A DNA stretch of 64,000 nt from Allodiplogaster sudhausi (GCA_945643635.1 CALZFC010000356.1:3082501-3146500), one strand, 5' to 3'; shown: positions 12,438-25,060, counted from the first letter of the stretch. A program made the numbers and translations. The notes: generated from the letters alone by a model not told the origin.

Positions 12438-15400
12438 GAAAAGATGGGAGAGAAGGAGGGAGAGAGAAGATGGGAGAGAAATAGAGGGAGAGAGAAGATG
12501 GGAGAGAGGGATAGGGAAGTTGAGAGAGAGAGAGAGAAGTTCGGAGCAAGAAAAAAAAGATGTGAGAAAGAGAAGATTGGGGAAAGAGAGAAGATGGGAG
12601 GGGGAAAGATAAGGTGGGAGGGAGAGAGAGAGTTGAGGGAAGGAGGAGAGAGAAGAGGGGAGGTGGGCAGACACCGAGAAAAGGAAGGTGAGAGAGAAGA
12701 CATGTGCGAGAGAGTGAAGGTTAGAGGGAGAAGAGGAGGGGGAGAGATAAAGAAGGTAGGGGAAGAGAGAGATAAGATAGGAGAGATAGAAGATGGTGAC
12801 TGAAGAGAGAAGATGGGTATGAGAGAGAGATTAAAGATGGGAGGGAGACAAAGAGAAGCTGACCACAACCCTTTCCAGGCAGCCTCCCGCCACATCCTTC
12901 CCCTGATTCCGTTCTCCGGCCGAATCATCGACCACTCCATCTCGCCCCTTGAGTCACTCCCTCCACTCGTCGAGCCCAGACAGCGCTCGCCCACGGAGGA
13001 GCTGACCGAGGCGCCCCCCGCTTGGCTCTGGCACTACTTGCGCAGGAGCAAGATGGTCAGTGTCGAGCAGTACGGTATCTAAGTGACTACGGGAATCGAT
13101 TTGCCTAATTTACTGGTCACGAATATGTTGCTTTTGTGAAGTGAAATAGTCTAGTAAACACAATTTAGTAGTTTTATTGAAATTGAAGAAAAAGTTTTAT
13201 TACAATGCATGCAGACTCCACTGAAACACACTTAAGTAGTTTTATTATAACGTAATTAAAAGTTATATTAATAATATAAGTAAACAAGCAAGTATGTCGT
13301 TTTTAATGAGAGACTACCTCAGGCCGGCTTCTTCATTCCACTGTCTGGTGGCCAGGACAGCGCAGCAGTCGCGACGATGGTGCGCATCATGTGCGAGAAG
13401 GTCACCGAAGCAGTCAGGAAGCGCCGTGAGAACGGGGGTCAGCAAAGGGGGTGGGGCAGGGATATGGTCAGAGATTGGAAAGAGAGGGACCTTGAGGGCC
13501 CTCGAAGTGTTTTATCAACTGCTTCAATGATTAAGATTCAATAATTATATTGAATGAAATAACTATTTGTTTTGCAATCTGAAGTGCTTTTGCATCGCCT
13601 TACGCTAGAAAATTATTTTCAAATTATTTTTTGTGTAATTAATTGTAATTATTACTATTAATCAGGCCCCGACGACCCGGCATACTACATTGGCGGAGAG
13701 CGAGTGGGAGAGGATCCGAAGGAGCTGTGCGGCAAGCTCCTCTACACCTGCTACATGGCAAGCGAGCACAGCGGAGCTGCCACCAGACTCTGCGCGGACA
13801 CACTGGCAGCCGAGATTGGAAGCACTCACTCGAGGTGAGGTGGGAAGAAAAGTGAGAGGGAGAAAGAAGAGAGAGAGAGAGAGAGAGAGAGAGGAATGAG
13901 GCCAGAGATGGAGAGAGGCGAGGGAGAAGGAAGGGAGAGAGAGAGAGAGTAGAAGTAGCAGAGAGAGGAGGGGGAGAAAAATAGGAATGAGGCCAGAGAT
14001 GGAGAGAGACGAGGGAGAAGGGAAGGGAGAGAAAGAGCTTTGGAAAAATAATATACTTTAATGATATTGTCTAATCTCCATGTTAGATTTTCTCATCTGT
14101 TTTTTGAATGTTGAAACATTTCTTCTTAATAGTATGAGAAAGTGTTCGATTTAATAACATGTGAATTATCACCTGCAATGATACCCTCGATTGCAGCATC
14201 TTCATCGATACTGCCGTTTCTGCTCTTCTCAGCATCTTCAAAGTTGCATGCGGATTCATGCCGTCCTTTACGGTTTGTAGATTTTTAATCACTTTATGCT
14301 GTTGTTCATTATTTGTTTTGTTATTTATTGTCTAGTAAACTAGGGTTAATTTTTGCATTGTTATCATTTCTACACCATGGAATAAATGCTGCTGTCGTTT
14401 AGAAGAAAAAAAAACAGGGTGGGGTAGGAGGACATCAAACTTGGAAAGTAAAAAAAAAGCCGAATTTATACGTAAAAATCTGAGTGGGTTTGGCTCCGAG
14501 AACGCCAGTAATCAGGCTGGGTATGCAAATAGAAGGTTGACCTGCTTACATTGTTCTTCTTCTTGTCCAGAGTGAGGACACTCGCGAGTCGCTGGCCCTG
14601 CAGAACGTGCAGGCGCGCATCCGCATGGTGCTCGCGTACCTCTTCGCGCAGCTCCGTCTCTGCCGCGTCCGCAAGGGCAGCCTTCTCGTCCTCGGCACGT
14701 CCAATGTTGACGAGAGGTACGGTATGGTAGCAGAAAGTACAGTACCCTTCTTTTCCCGAGAAGTACAGTATCATCACCCATCACCTTCCAACGTATTGAG
14801 TATGGAAGTAGAGCATTAGTTGAGAGTACAAGCTACAGTATCCCCTCTCTTTTCTCGAACTTTTTCTGATGGAAGTATATATTTTACATTTTGAAAGTAA
14901 TTAAAAGTTCAAGTTTTTAGATTGAAGAATAAAAAATAAAATTTGAAATTGCTCTTATTTTCTAGCCTGGTCGGCTACGCGACAAAGTACGACTGCTCGT
15001 CTGCTGACATCAACCCGATTGGCTCTATTTGCAAGAGCGACCTCCGCAAGTTCCTCACTTTCGCATCCGAGAAGTTGGTCTTGGTCTTATACCGATAACA
15101 TGACATACGGTAGCTAGTTTGATTGAAGATTCTCACTGCCATCCCTGCAAGCGATCATTGAGTCCACTCCGACTGCCGAACTCAAGCCTCTCGTGGACGG
15201 GCAAGTCGCGCAGACTGATGAGGTGTTGCAGTATTCTTTTTTTCTATCTTGAAAAATAATTTCTTTTTATCTTTAGAAAGTATTTTTCATGTTAAAAATA
15301 TTGTGTGTATGGTTAAAAAACAAGAGGCTATTATTATCTCTTTCGTTTTCTTCTTAGGAAGAGATTGGCCTGACCTATGACGAACTGTCAGTGATTGGCT

Positions 15401-16106
15401 CTCTCCGCCGTCCCGGCTGCCGTGGCCCGTACGCCATCTTCGAGGCTCTCCTGGCGCTCTGGCACCCCAAGTACACCCTCGATGAGGTTGAGACCCCTTT
15501 TGACCCCCCGGGTGTCTAAATGGATTTCCTCTACCGCGGCTCCACTGTACATATAGACCCCCTATTGCGACGTACAATGAAATCGAATGAATTAGATAGA
15601 GGAAGACTTGGGCATACTGTATTTCATCACAAGAGCCTCGGACATACTGTATGTTGCAGATCGAGGCAAAGGTGACGATGTTCTACAAGCGCTATGCGAT
15701 CAACCGCCACAAGGCTGTCGTGGCCACTCCCGGTGCGCCTTTTAATTATTGATTTTAAGGGTTTATTCTGAAGTATCGGATTAGATTTAGTAGCTGAAAT
15801 AGTTGTATCATTGATTAAAATGTGTTTTTCACTTCAAATTAGGGACGAATAAATAGCTAGCATTTTGCTTGAAGCGATGCACGCCGAAGCGTACAACTGC
15901 GATGACCACCGCAACGACCACCGCCCCTTCCTCTACCCCGATCTCAGCTACCAGTTCGAGAAGATCTCTCAGAAGGTGAGTCATTTTAAGAGAACATTAT
16001 TACTTTGAATCACTTTATAAATTAATATTTTATCATATACTGCATCCATTTATTCTTTTCTCATATTCAGGTTCGCGAACTGAAGGAGCGCCAGAAGACG
16101 GAGTAG
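9765..16106 (+). CDS. qns-1: Glutamine-dependent NAD+ synthetase
   Basis: It amidates nicotinic acid adenine dinucleotide to NAD+, using ammonia released from glutamine by its own N-terminal nitrilase-like domain. Exons: 9765-9855, 10242-10393, 10703-10785, 10879-10932, 11011-11092, 11285-11376, 11665-11785, 12086-12217, 12287-12361, 12879-13055, 13323-13437, 13666-13834, 14197-14272, 14571-14716, 14966-15073, 15129-15222, 15358-15486, 15660-15732, 15875-15975, 16071-16106. All phases agree and give 701 residues (human 706). The glutaminase triad is visible: Glu in [10 protein letters not shown], Lys in IRAKMTL, Cys in [13 protein letters not shown]. The synthetase ATP P-loop is [12 protein letters not shown]. 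Other conserved blocks are [55 protein letters not shown] and [11 protein letters not shown]. The gene looks intact. Confidence 0.97.
12362..12866 (+). repeat. 500-bp GA-rich tract, NAD synthetase intron 9
   Basis: Almost the whole intron between exons 9 and 10 is a degenerate GA-repeat with short units such as AGAAGATGGGAGAGA repeated. It begins a few bases after the donor (GAT, then GTTAGTG). Confidence 0.9.
13840..14036 (+). repeat. GA-rich tract with an internal duplicate, NAD synthetase intron 12
   Basis: Purine tract after exon 12. The phrase GGAATGAGGCCAGAGATGGA occurs twice (about 13892 and 13984), so part of the tract spread by duplication of a longer unit. Confidence 0.85.
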
Positions 16107-16893
16107 TCAAGAGGACGGCTTCAAATGGGATCTTTTTTTATATGATTTTTCCGTATAGTTTTGTCCAGATGTTTATTTTATATGAACTGATACTAGGAAC
16201 TGTGAGCAGTTGTCTGTTCGTGAATTTAGAGTTGTAACCCATTCTCTAGCTGAATTTAACTGTATTTCCCTTTTCATTTCACTATTCCCCATTCCATAAC
16301 TCGGAATTAATTCCTGTTAGCTTCTCTAGTCCATCTCATGCGGCTAGTAGTACATCTGCGATTCCCATGACAGCCAATTAAAACCCGTGAGATTCCAGTA
16401 GAATAGTTGTATAAGACGCATCGTCTAATGGGTGAGAATAAACGATTATTGAGTCCATTTGCATGATCGTCGTAATTCCATAAGTTTTGGTCAGTTTCCC
16501 TATCGTAATATCACGAGGAACAAGGTGATTGGAATGAGAAGCAAAAGAGTTAACCGTTATTGAGGTTGGAGAAAGGTGGTTGAAGATGTGGAGTTTCTGT
16601 TTCCTCTGGTATTTCAGAATTGGCATAATTATGCTTCACCGAAATTCGAGCCTAATTTGTTGTATTTCATCCTAAATATGTCCTCATTATCTGGATTTCG
16701 ACCCTAATTACGAAATGCTAGGCTGAAATCTCGGCTCCACGCTAATCATGTTCTTTCTGAAATAGCTTAGCCGTTGTGTGAGTCTTGATTCTGAGTTGGT
16801 GCACTCCCATGAGGGCCGTGTCTGGTGTTCAGGTATGATGTTATTATATCGACATTCCCATATCAGGAAACCTCATCGGGGAGAGGAGAGGCA
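16107..16893. other. NAD synthetase 3' UTR and region before SAS-6
   Basis: No coding exon supported. AATAAA at 16437-16442 is a candidate poly(A) signal, about 330 bp after the stop. An AG acceptor at 16864-16865 (CCATATCAG) sits about 28 bp before the proposed SAS-6 ATG and could be a 5' UTR intron or trans-splice acceptor. Confidence 0.45.
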
Positions 16894-19588
16894 ATGCCGG
16901 CAGCGTCCGTGGCCAATCCGACTCTATCGCATACGGTCACCGAGTCCTTTCATCTCGAAGAAGCGGATGGAGTACGACAGGAAACGTTGGGAATCTTTTC
17001 GTCGTGGATTCTGAATCTTTGACTATAATTCAGGAAAAAATATAAAATTTATGATGGCTTATTGTTGGAGTGTAATTTCATGATTGACTTATGTCAACCA
17101 TTTCTAGGAGGAAGCTCAGCTTGAAGCTCTACATGAATGGCAGCGGCGAAGACAGGGTATGATGCAGTTTTCAGTTTACTTGATCCAATCCATATCCATT
17201 GCGTAATTTAAACCGTAATATATTCCTGAGTTACCGACGTTTCACAAGTTCTTTTCTTCTTGTGTAAGAAGAAAAGCGCGAATTCAGCATTGAACTTTGG
17301 GCTCCTTTAAGGCAATCCGGTTCCATTGAATATGAATAGGATTTTATACAATTTATGGATATCTAAAATTTACTCCTAAGAAATGCATTTGGACTAGAAA
17401 CTCGATCATGAAAGGAGCTGGTAGTTGTCTTCCCTACCGTAACCCGGTTAATCGTTGTAGGAGCTCCGCTGCGAGCTATTCCCTGCTTTTCACGATGCCG
17501 ATGTCTACTACACATGTTCGGTGCGCCGCGCAGCCCTACCAGAACTGAAGCGGAAGTTCCACCTAGGGGAATATGATTTTGACGGCCTCATCCGAATAAT
17601 TGTTGGTTTTGCGAATTTAATTTAATTTTTAATTTTATCATCATTAATTATTACTATTATTCTCTATATAAATATGTGGAGAAAGTCATAATATTTTTAA
17701 TATATTAACATTTACTACATGTTATATGCATTGGCGCAAATATTTCAGATCTCACAACTACAGTACTCCTCCTCCTCCTCCTCCTCTCCCTCCTCAGTCG
17801 CATCGTCTTCAACGCAATCTGAGATAAGCGTCACCGACCAGCGGCCCACATTCTTCTGTCTCCGCATAGAGAACGGAGACAAGTGCCAGATTCAGGTGAG
17901 GAACTTAAAAAAAAAATTATATATATATATATTTCGTTTGAAGGGTTTTTAGAGCTTATTTAGCTTTTTTTAAGAACATTTATGGTGATAACAAGCACAT
18001 AAAAAAAAAATATTTTAATTCATTGAAAATAATGTAATTTAAGTGTAAGTATGTAGTATAAAGTCGTAAACATGAGGTATAACTATTAAAAAATTTGAAC
18101 TTATAATTGAAAATAATATTAATAATAAATGCAGGTGCTTAATCCGGGCGCCTTGGGCCGGCAGACTTTGCCTTTTGAGCTGCGCGCGTTGCGTGGAGAA
18201 CAGCTCTGCCGCTTTTTCCACTCTACTCTCCAGTCCACCACTGCCAAGCTCAACGTGAGTTATTTCACTTTTTTGCATAATTTAGAAGTGGACTTAATAG
18301 AAAAATTTTCAGTCATACTTCTTGGTTACAAAAGGAGATAGTTTAGAAGAAAGAAGATATAAGTGACATAGAATCGAACATATTAGGATTTTTTTAAGAG
18401 CGCTATGCATTTTATTATTTAAAATTTATGTCGCATTTTTGCGCTACAAATCAAGAAAAAAATTGCACATTTGCAGAAGGAGGAGAAAAGGACGGATCGG
18501 CTAGAGGCTTCCCTGAAAGAAATGAGAAGGCTGCACAAAGAGAAAGAGGCAGTACTGGAGGCAACCAAGACTGAGCTGGAGGAGGCGAGGAGTCTGAAAG
18601 AGGTTGGAGGGGGAAGAGTGAGAGAGAGAGAGAGAGATGTGTTACAGAGAGGAGAGAGAGAGTTACAGAGAATGAGAGAGAGAGAGTAAAAAGAGAGAGA
18701 GAGAGTCGGACAGAGATGCAAAGTGATCTCATCAGGGACTGATGAATGAAGTCGAAGAGAACAAAATCGAGCTGGATCGACTGCAGAAAGTGGAGGATGA
18801 GTTGTCGGATGAGCTTGAGAGGGTTTGCCCTTCATCTCTTTCTTTCTCTCTTTCTCTTTCTCTCTCTTTCTCTCTCCCGCTATCTCTCTTTCTATTTCTC
18901 TCTCTTTCTCTCTCCCGCTATCTCTCTTTCTATTTTTCTCTCTTTCTCTCTCTCTCTCTTCATCGCGAGTTCCCTTTTCTTAGCTCTTCAAACAACCTTT
19001 TACACAAAGAAAACATATACCGGAGGATCTAGGGAGTTAGTTTTGCGTTTCAACAGTCACGTATTGTTTTGCTGAACATTGACGGGAGTGATTCGGAATA
19101 CTGCTGTGTATCTTCCTTATTCTCTCTCATTTCTCTCAATCACTCTCTTTCTCCTTTCTCTCTCTCTCAACTCTTTATACTTCCCTCCCTCTCTCTTTCT
19201 CCTACTCGTCTCTCTCTGTCTCTCTGTCTCTCTCTCTCACTCTTTCTCTCTCTGTTCTTCAGATGGAGTTACAAGCGGCTGATCACCGTGAGGAGTGCAT
19301 CGACCCCGATGAGTTGCGGCGAGCCAGAGAAGAGGCTGACAATATGAGGAGACAGGTAACTTCTTTTTTCTTTTGTTTAGAAATAAGCATCTTAAATCGT
19401 GTAAATTTTGCACGATATTAAAGATTATTCTTACTGTATTTCAATATTACACTGTATAAAATGGGTTTTTAAAAAGTGATCTTGAAGAATGTCCGCCTGA
19501 AAGACGACCTGGAGAGATCGCAGAACGCTGTGCGGAAGGCAGAAGACCGCGCAGCTGAAGAGGCCAAAAGGGTGCGAAGCTTCTGCTA

Positions 19589-19659
<71 letters not shown>

Positions 19660-19708
19660 TGCTCTCTCTCTCTCTTTCTCTCTCTCCCTCTCTCTCTCTC
19701 GCTCTTGC

Positions 19709-19752
<44 letters not shown>

Positions 19753-21526
19753 TGCCTCACTCTCTCTCTTTCCATTGCTCTCTCTCTTCAGAGACGTAAT
19801 CTGGAAGAGCAAATGAGGCGACTTCTGCAGAAAGAGAAGAAGAAGGTGCCGGATGCGCCTTCCGCTTCTCCACTTGCTCGACCGCCACCCAAGACTGGAG
19901 GCCGTGCCATCCTTGGCTACGTCCTCGCTGAGGAGTCCGCGAAGAGCGCAGGATCGCCAAGCAGCGAAGATAAGGAAAACGACCATGGGGTACGCACAGG
20001 GCATGATAAGGCACTGACTGTCGAGGATACCCAAAAAAGCAGGGTATAGAAGGAAGTATTCGACCCCAGAAAAACAGGATAGAGTCACTGAAACGGAGTT
20101 TCTGTCATGGTGTTCCTCAAAAACATGGATGTTTTTCCTCTGGCTACTCTAGCAAGAGACGCTGAAACGGGGAACAGCTTCTGAAAGAGTTCATCAATGT
20201 TTAGCCAGTCTTGAATTACAATTAAAGTTAGGTGATAAAAGAGGGCTTTATGATCCTTTGTTTAATACATTTCGAAAAAAAATTCTCGGATCATATTCTG
20301 AATTTTTTAGCCGCCCTCGATGGCGTCTTCTTGTTCTTCTTCTGGGGTGAGCTCCTCTCCACAGAAGCTGCGAGAACTCGAAGCAGATCTCAAGGAGAAA
20401 ACGGAACTGCTCCTCAAAGTCATGGACAAGGAGAGAACACTCAGCGAGACGCTCAAGGAGAGCGAGCAGGAAAAGTTAGTAGAATGGAGAGAGAGAGAGA
20501 GACAGAGACAGACAGACAGATTAGAAAAGAGGCGAGAGAGATGATGTTGGAGGAGGGGGAAACAGAGGGAGTTGTTAGAGATAGGATTGGGTGTGAAGTT
20601 TTTCGACATGCTATTGTATTTCTCTCTAATTTTTATGAGGAATCTGGAAGAGTTGAATTCGATACTTCGGAAGGAATTGGAAGACAAGGAGAGAAGTAAG
20701 CGGACATATTTATATTGTTTCTCCCCGTCCCCTCCCAATACCGTATTCTGTAAAAGCGAAATACTACTTTTCCTTACTTTACAAATAAAAATATTCTTAA
20801 TTGTAATTTTTGAGCAGTAACGGCTGCCCTACGGGCACGAGTGTACGCAACTGCAAGTACGCAGCAGAGCCCCGTTGGATTCCTGTCAGGAATGACTGGG
20901 GGTACGGTAGGGACAGCAGGGACACATCAACACTACGGTACCTCACCCATCTACAACCCCTACATGCCTCCTCGCCTGTCACCTTACGCTTCTCCGGTAC
21001 GATGCCACCCTGGGTTACCATGCTATTGATCGGTTTCCAAACGGGATATGAATTTTTTTTTGTGCAATAGTGGTCTTTAGAGGATTGGCAGATTGATATA
21101 TGATATTCTTGCTCTTCAGAACCCTCTCAACCTTGCGTCAAACACTTCTCCCTCCGCGGGCTACGGATTTCTTGGAACGAGAAATGCAACGTCTGTTTTG
21201 TTTTTGTACAATTTTTTTGTTGTAAGAGAGTATAATGGTAATCGCATTTTTTCTTTAATTCTTTTATCTTAATCATAAGGGGTGAACAGGAAAGTGGAGC
21301 TATGCAGGAGAAAAAAAATTAAAATAGAACGGAATAAATTTTTCATTTTCTCAGACCGGATTGCCTTTCGCCGGGTGGCGAGCGCTTCTTCAGCCGGACT
21401 CTTCCTGCGCAGCCTCTCGCTCCCTCTGCCCCCCTCAACACCAGATCATCCCCTTCACTTCACGAAGATCCGAAAGCACTGAATGCAAACGCAACCGCCC
21501 GAGGCTTTCCCGCCAGAATGAATTGA
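16894..21526 (+). CDS. sas-6: SAS-6, centriole cartwheel assembly protein
   Basis: SAS-6 dimers build the central scaffold of new centrioles. Exons: 16894-17000 or 17003 (tentative), 17108-17156, 17461-17601, 17749-17895, 18135-18254, 18477-18602, 18736-18822, 19263-19355, 19488-19571, 19792-19989, 20311-20474, 20640-20695, 20818-20996, 21120-21190, 21355-21526; about 598 residues. The N-terminal head domain is recognisable (RKLSLKLYMNGSGEDRELRC, FDGLIRII, RPTFFCLRIENG, ELRALRGEQLCRFFHS, aligning with C. elegans KLHAVRGDHLISHLLK). A long coiled coil follows. The stretch KLRELEADLKEK, then LNSILRKELEDKE, matches C. elegans LGELEADLKEK and ILRKELENEK. The tail is Ser/Pro/Gly/Ala-rich and disordered. 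The first exon rests only on phase and length, so the start is uncertain. An Ala/Ser/Pro linker (KVPDAPSASPLARPPP) splits the coil. Confidence 0.88.
18603..19791 (+). repeat. GA tract then three CT tracts bracketing SAS-6 coiled-coil exons
   Basis: GA-rich 18606-18715 lies before exon 18736-18822. CT-rich 18834-18960 lies after it, then 19117-19260 and 19582-19790 lie before the following exons. GA and CT RNA are complementary in sense, so the transcript could fold around the exon between them. Confidence 0.85.
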
Positions 21527-22171
21527 GATCTCATCCATTAAAGAAGAGATATCTTTATTGTTTTTACTCTGAATTTCCCTGTACTATTCAAATTAGCTGA
21601 TGAATTTTTACTCGGAAAACACACTGGGATAACCCGCTTACCTCATTAGTCAACGAATTTGTCTGTCCAAGACATGATACTGTAATATTTTTTAATCGTT
21701 TTCATTTGATTTAATTGCTCGTTGTGCATCAAATGCATTTTTTTTATTTATATCAAGCAAGTTGAAATTGAGTAATTAATTGTGTGCGTGTTACGTGTTT
21801 GAGTCTATGCAATCATATCACATCTGATGAGCTGAATAAAAGAATTGGTAAGATTTTTATTCGACCACCTTGTAATACATGTTTATGGTACCTGGACATA
21901 AATATTTTCCTTTTTTTCTAATTTTTTCCCCCAATGAGATGAGTAGACGCTTCCAATTGTAAACACAGTTATCTATGTGCCCTACCGCACGCGAGACAGC
22001 GCTAACCATACCGTAATCCTCTCAATCATGACATGGCTCACTGGCCACTGAGCGAGAAGGAAACGTGTTCCAGCTGTCTTTGTTCTGCTCTGTTAATGCT
22101 CTCGCATAATCGCCATTTCGTTTTTTTCAGTTGAACGGCCCGATCAATCGAAGGGCAGAAGTGGCACAAGG
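21527..22171. other. SAS-6 3' UTR and SELENOK 5' region
   Basis: AATAAA at 21835-21840 is a likely poly(A) signal for SAS-6. A strong acceptor (CGTTTTTTTCAG, ending at 22130) precedes the SELENOK ATG by 41 bp and is either a 5' UTR intron or a spliced-leader acceptor. No other coding sequence is visible. Confidence 0.5.
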
Positions 22172-23612
22172 ATGGTCTACATCAGCGGTGGTATGTTTCA
22201 TTCGTCCATTTTGGATATCATGCCCTTTAACCATCGATTGAATTGATCGTCTTTGATGGAAGCTGCCAGAGACACTCACTCTTTTTTACAAGGAAACTAG
22301 TCTAAAATCCATTTTCTGCGTCAAATAGAAAGAATATGGTATTTAATGCTAATGAAATTGGCAATGGCTTAAGTAGAACCTAACGGTTTTTTTTTCACTT
22401 TCTGGTGTCTAATTGATACTTATTAGGAAACGTGACGAAAGGCGTACAAAGCTAACTTCTGAATGCAAAAAGACTTTTCCTAACATATCAGATGGAACCG
22501 TCAAGGAGAAGAGCCCGCCGGCCAGCGTGTTCGCCAAGATTTACGCCTTCTTTGCCTTTATCATTCTCTTGTCAGTCAAATTTGAATGTTTTTTTCCTAA
22601 ATCTTTATGATAATTGACGTCGGAGAGTCATGTTTCTTCTTTTAAACGATTATATTGGCTAGTGAAATTTTTGAGAAAGTTGTATTGGCTAGGAGCAAAA
22701 GAATGCGAGCTTTTCCACATTATTTTTCAGCCTTTTTTATGCTAATATCATCATGTGATTTTATGCACATGAATCGCATTTTACTAGAGAGAGAGAGAGT
22801 TATGATACCCAGTAATTAGATATAGTAGTTTAGTTGTGTATAGATGCGTTTTTGCTTCTTGAATATATGAATCCTAGCTGCACTAACACATGAATGCAGA
22901 TTAATGGTATTATCTATTAGTGTGATAAATAGTAATTAGAATAAAGTGTAATAAATAAATTGAATTGAAATAGTCCTTCTCCCATAAATGCTTTAATGTT
23001 GCATAGAAAAGCCTTGAGAACTTGCCGCCCCATTCCAGCTTCCAGTCCCTGATCGGCATGGACTCCCCCCCACGCGCTCACAGCGATGCCAACGACTACC
23101 GTGACCATCTCCGCCGCGACAACCAGGCCGGCGGAGGACGCTATGACGGCGCAGCTCTGGGAGGAGGCCGCGGAGCAGGTGGAGGAGGAGGAGGTATGTC
23201 ATATTCATTCATGATTACTATAGGTAGCGTCAAAGGGGTACTGTAAGTGGCGTCCAAATGCTATTATAAATGATGATACGTGATGTTTAAAGGCGTAATT
23301 ATAGGAAATAAACGGAAATTGCCAAAAAAAATCAAGTAAATTATCGGGGATTCAAAATTAGATTTGATTTCTTCTAAAAAAAATAATGAGTTCATCTCAT
23401 TTTATTTCTTTTCCGATTAATTTTTTTATAGTTAAGCTAATATTTGTGATAATGAAATGTTGCAATATTTGTTATAACAAATGTTATGATAACAATAAAA
23501 AAATGCTTGAGGAGACGGTCTCCGCCGTCCGATTGGCCGACTCGCGCGTCCCTCCGGCATGGCACCGCCTCCGATGGGTGGTGGCTGCTGCGGCGGCGGA
23601 GGATGCGGCTAA
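22172..23612 (+). CDS. Selenoprotein K family protein, cysteine form
   Basis: Exons 22172-22190, 22492-22570, 23039-23193, 23512-23612 join in phase to 117 residues (human SELENOK has 94). The first residues MVYISGDG match human MVYISNGQ. One hydrophobic segment follows (FAKIYAFFAFIILFFQSLIG), then a charged, Gly/Arg-rich cytosolic tail (RDHLRRDNQAGGGRYD) and RRPIGRL, ending MAPPPMGGGCCGGGGCG. Human ends PPPMAGGUGR, where U is selenocysteine. SELENOK is a small ER membrane protein that works with the DHHC6 palmitoyl transferase and in ER-associated degradation. Here the Sec position is TGC (cysteine) and the stop is TAA, so no recoding is needed. The long glycine run exceeds that of vertebrate members. 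Start and end are well defined. Confidence 0.88.
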
Positions 23613-25060
23613 CAAAAGGGGGCGTGGCTTGGCAAGGTGCCAAGAACACTTTTTTTCAATCCTCGCATCCGTATTCCCCCTTTGCCATCCGAACTCAGAA
23701 TGGGCATCCCACCACGCTTTGCTAGATCGATTAGTTCCACTCTCCGTTCTATAAACATGGCGAACTGTGATGATTCTGTCTTGATTCAAATCTTTCATTC
23801 ATTCTTTTTTTTGCTGCCCCTCTGCTTCTATTGACTTTGATTGAATTCTGCTGTGAAATATTCTGATTCGTGCCCCTTTAGCTCTAATTTTTCTATGACA
23901 AGCATGTTCTCCTTCAGTGATGGGGTGTATATTTTAGATAAATCGTTTCTGGCATCTTTACGGTGTTACCGGCGGAAATATCTTACACAACTGATATCAC
24001 TTGGAGCAAGGTTACCAGAGAGTGCACGAATTCGCAGATTTCATTGATTCAGCCAGGAAATGTCATCATCAAAATGGTAATTAGGCATATTCTGCTCGTT
24101 CCATCTTCACTCTTATAGCACGATGAAAGTTTCGTGCAGAGTAGGAACTCATTAAATGTAACAGAGGTTTATCGCGATAATATAATTAATCAAACAGAGG
24201 GATTGTATGGGCTACAATGGAAAGAGAATTTTCTCCAAGGCTACAAGTGATAATACAGCATTAATTAACACAACAAAACAAGATTTTATTTTTTTGCTCA
24301 TTTTTAGCTATCTCTTATTCTGATTACAACGCGAAAATTTGAAGGCCAAATTAGCAGGCGTAAGAAGAAAACAAAAGCACTCAACTGCTCTTCACCTACG
24401 TATCTTCGAACGCACCATAATGATCCCAAAGGTGTTAAGGCAGCGTTAAAGATCTCTCCGAGAAACCTTTAGCAACAACAATTCATAATTTTCATCATTC
24501 TCTCATGACAAAAGCCGTAGTAAAGTTCTTAAAAAAAGGAACAGATAAAAATAACAAAGTTTGAACTGGCAATCAATTGATAAACATGTGCCAGGCAACA
24601 GAGAAAGCCTGGAGGCGTGGAACTCGTGTGGATATGAAGAGAAGGGTACACCGTAGTAGCAAGCAGGAAAGTCCTCACCGGGCTTTGAGAGCAGAGGAAA
24701 AAAGAGAGAGAGAGAATAACAGAACAAAAGAAATAGCACGAAATAAAAGTGCGAGAAGATAATTTTACAGATAAAGCAACAATTTAAGTTAATCCGAACA
24801 TATTTCACCACACTCTTCAGGAAGTAATATTAACATCTTTCGGTGGCTGAGCGCCGTTGGGAGGCAATGCTTAAAAAATAGATGGAGAAATGTAACAACA
24901 AACATGAGCTATATGAGAGAGACAAAAAAGATAACAACACACAAAACGAGTAAAACAATTACAGTGATTCTAACAAGATGGTCAGTTCAATAAATGCTTC
25001 GATCTACAAAGTGAGAATTTCACCAGTGCACTGACTGACCTTTCTGATATCATCGGATCT
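23613..25060. other. Convergent intergenic region between SELENOK (+) and the chromo-barrel gene (-)
   Basis: Holds the two 3' UTRs. The DNA is AT-rich with no exon-like block on either strand. AATAAA at 24991-24996 reads on the plus strand only. Open frames at 24503-24811 (-) and 24577-24762 (+) overlap each other and have no recognisable domain. Confidence 0.5.

Noticed and set aside
16778..17014. Alternative 78-residue frame as the SAS-6 first exon
   Set aside because: Its donor at 17000 or 17003 leaves the wrong phase for the RKLSLKLYMNG exon; the overlapping frame from 16894 fits the phase.
22172..23612. UGA recoding (selenocysteine) in the SELENOK gene
   Set aside because: The relevant codons are TGC and the stop is TAA, so no UGA lies in the coding frame.
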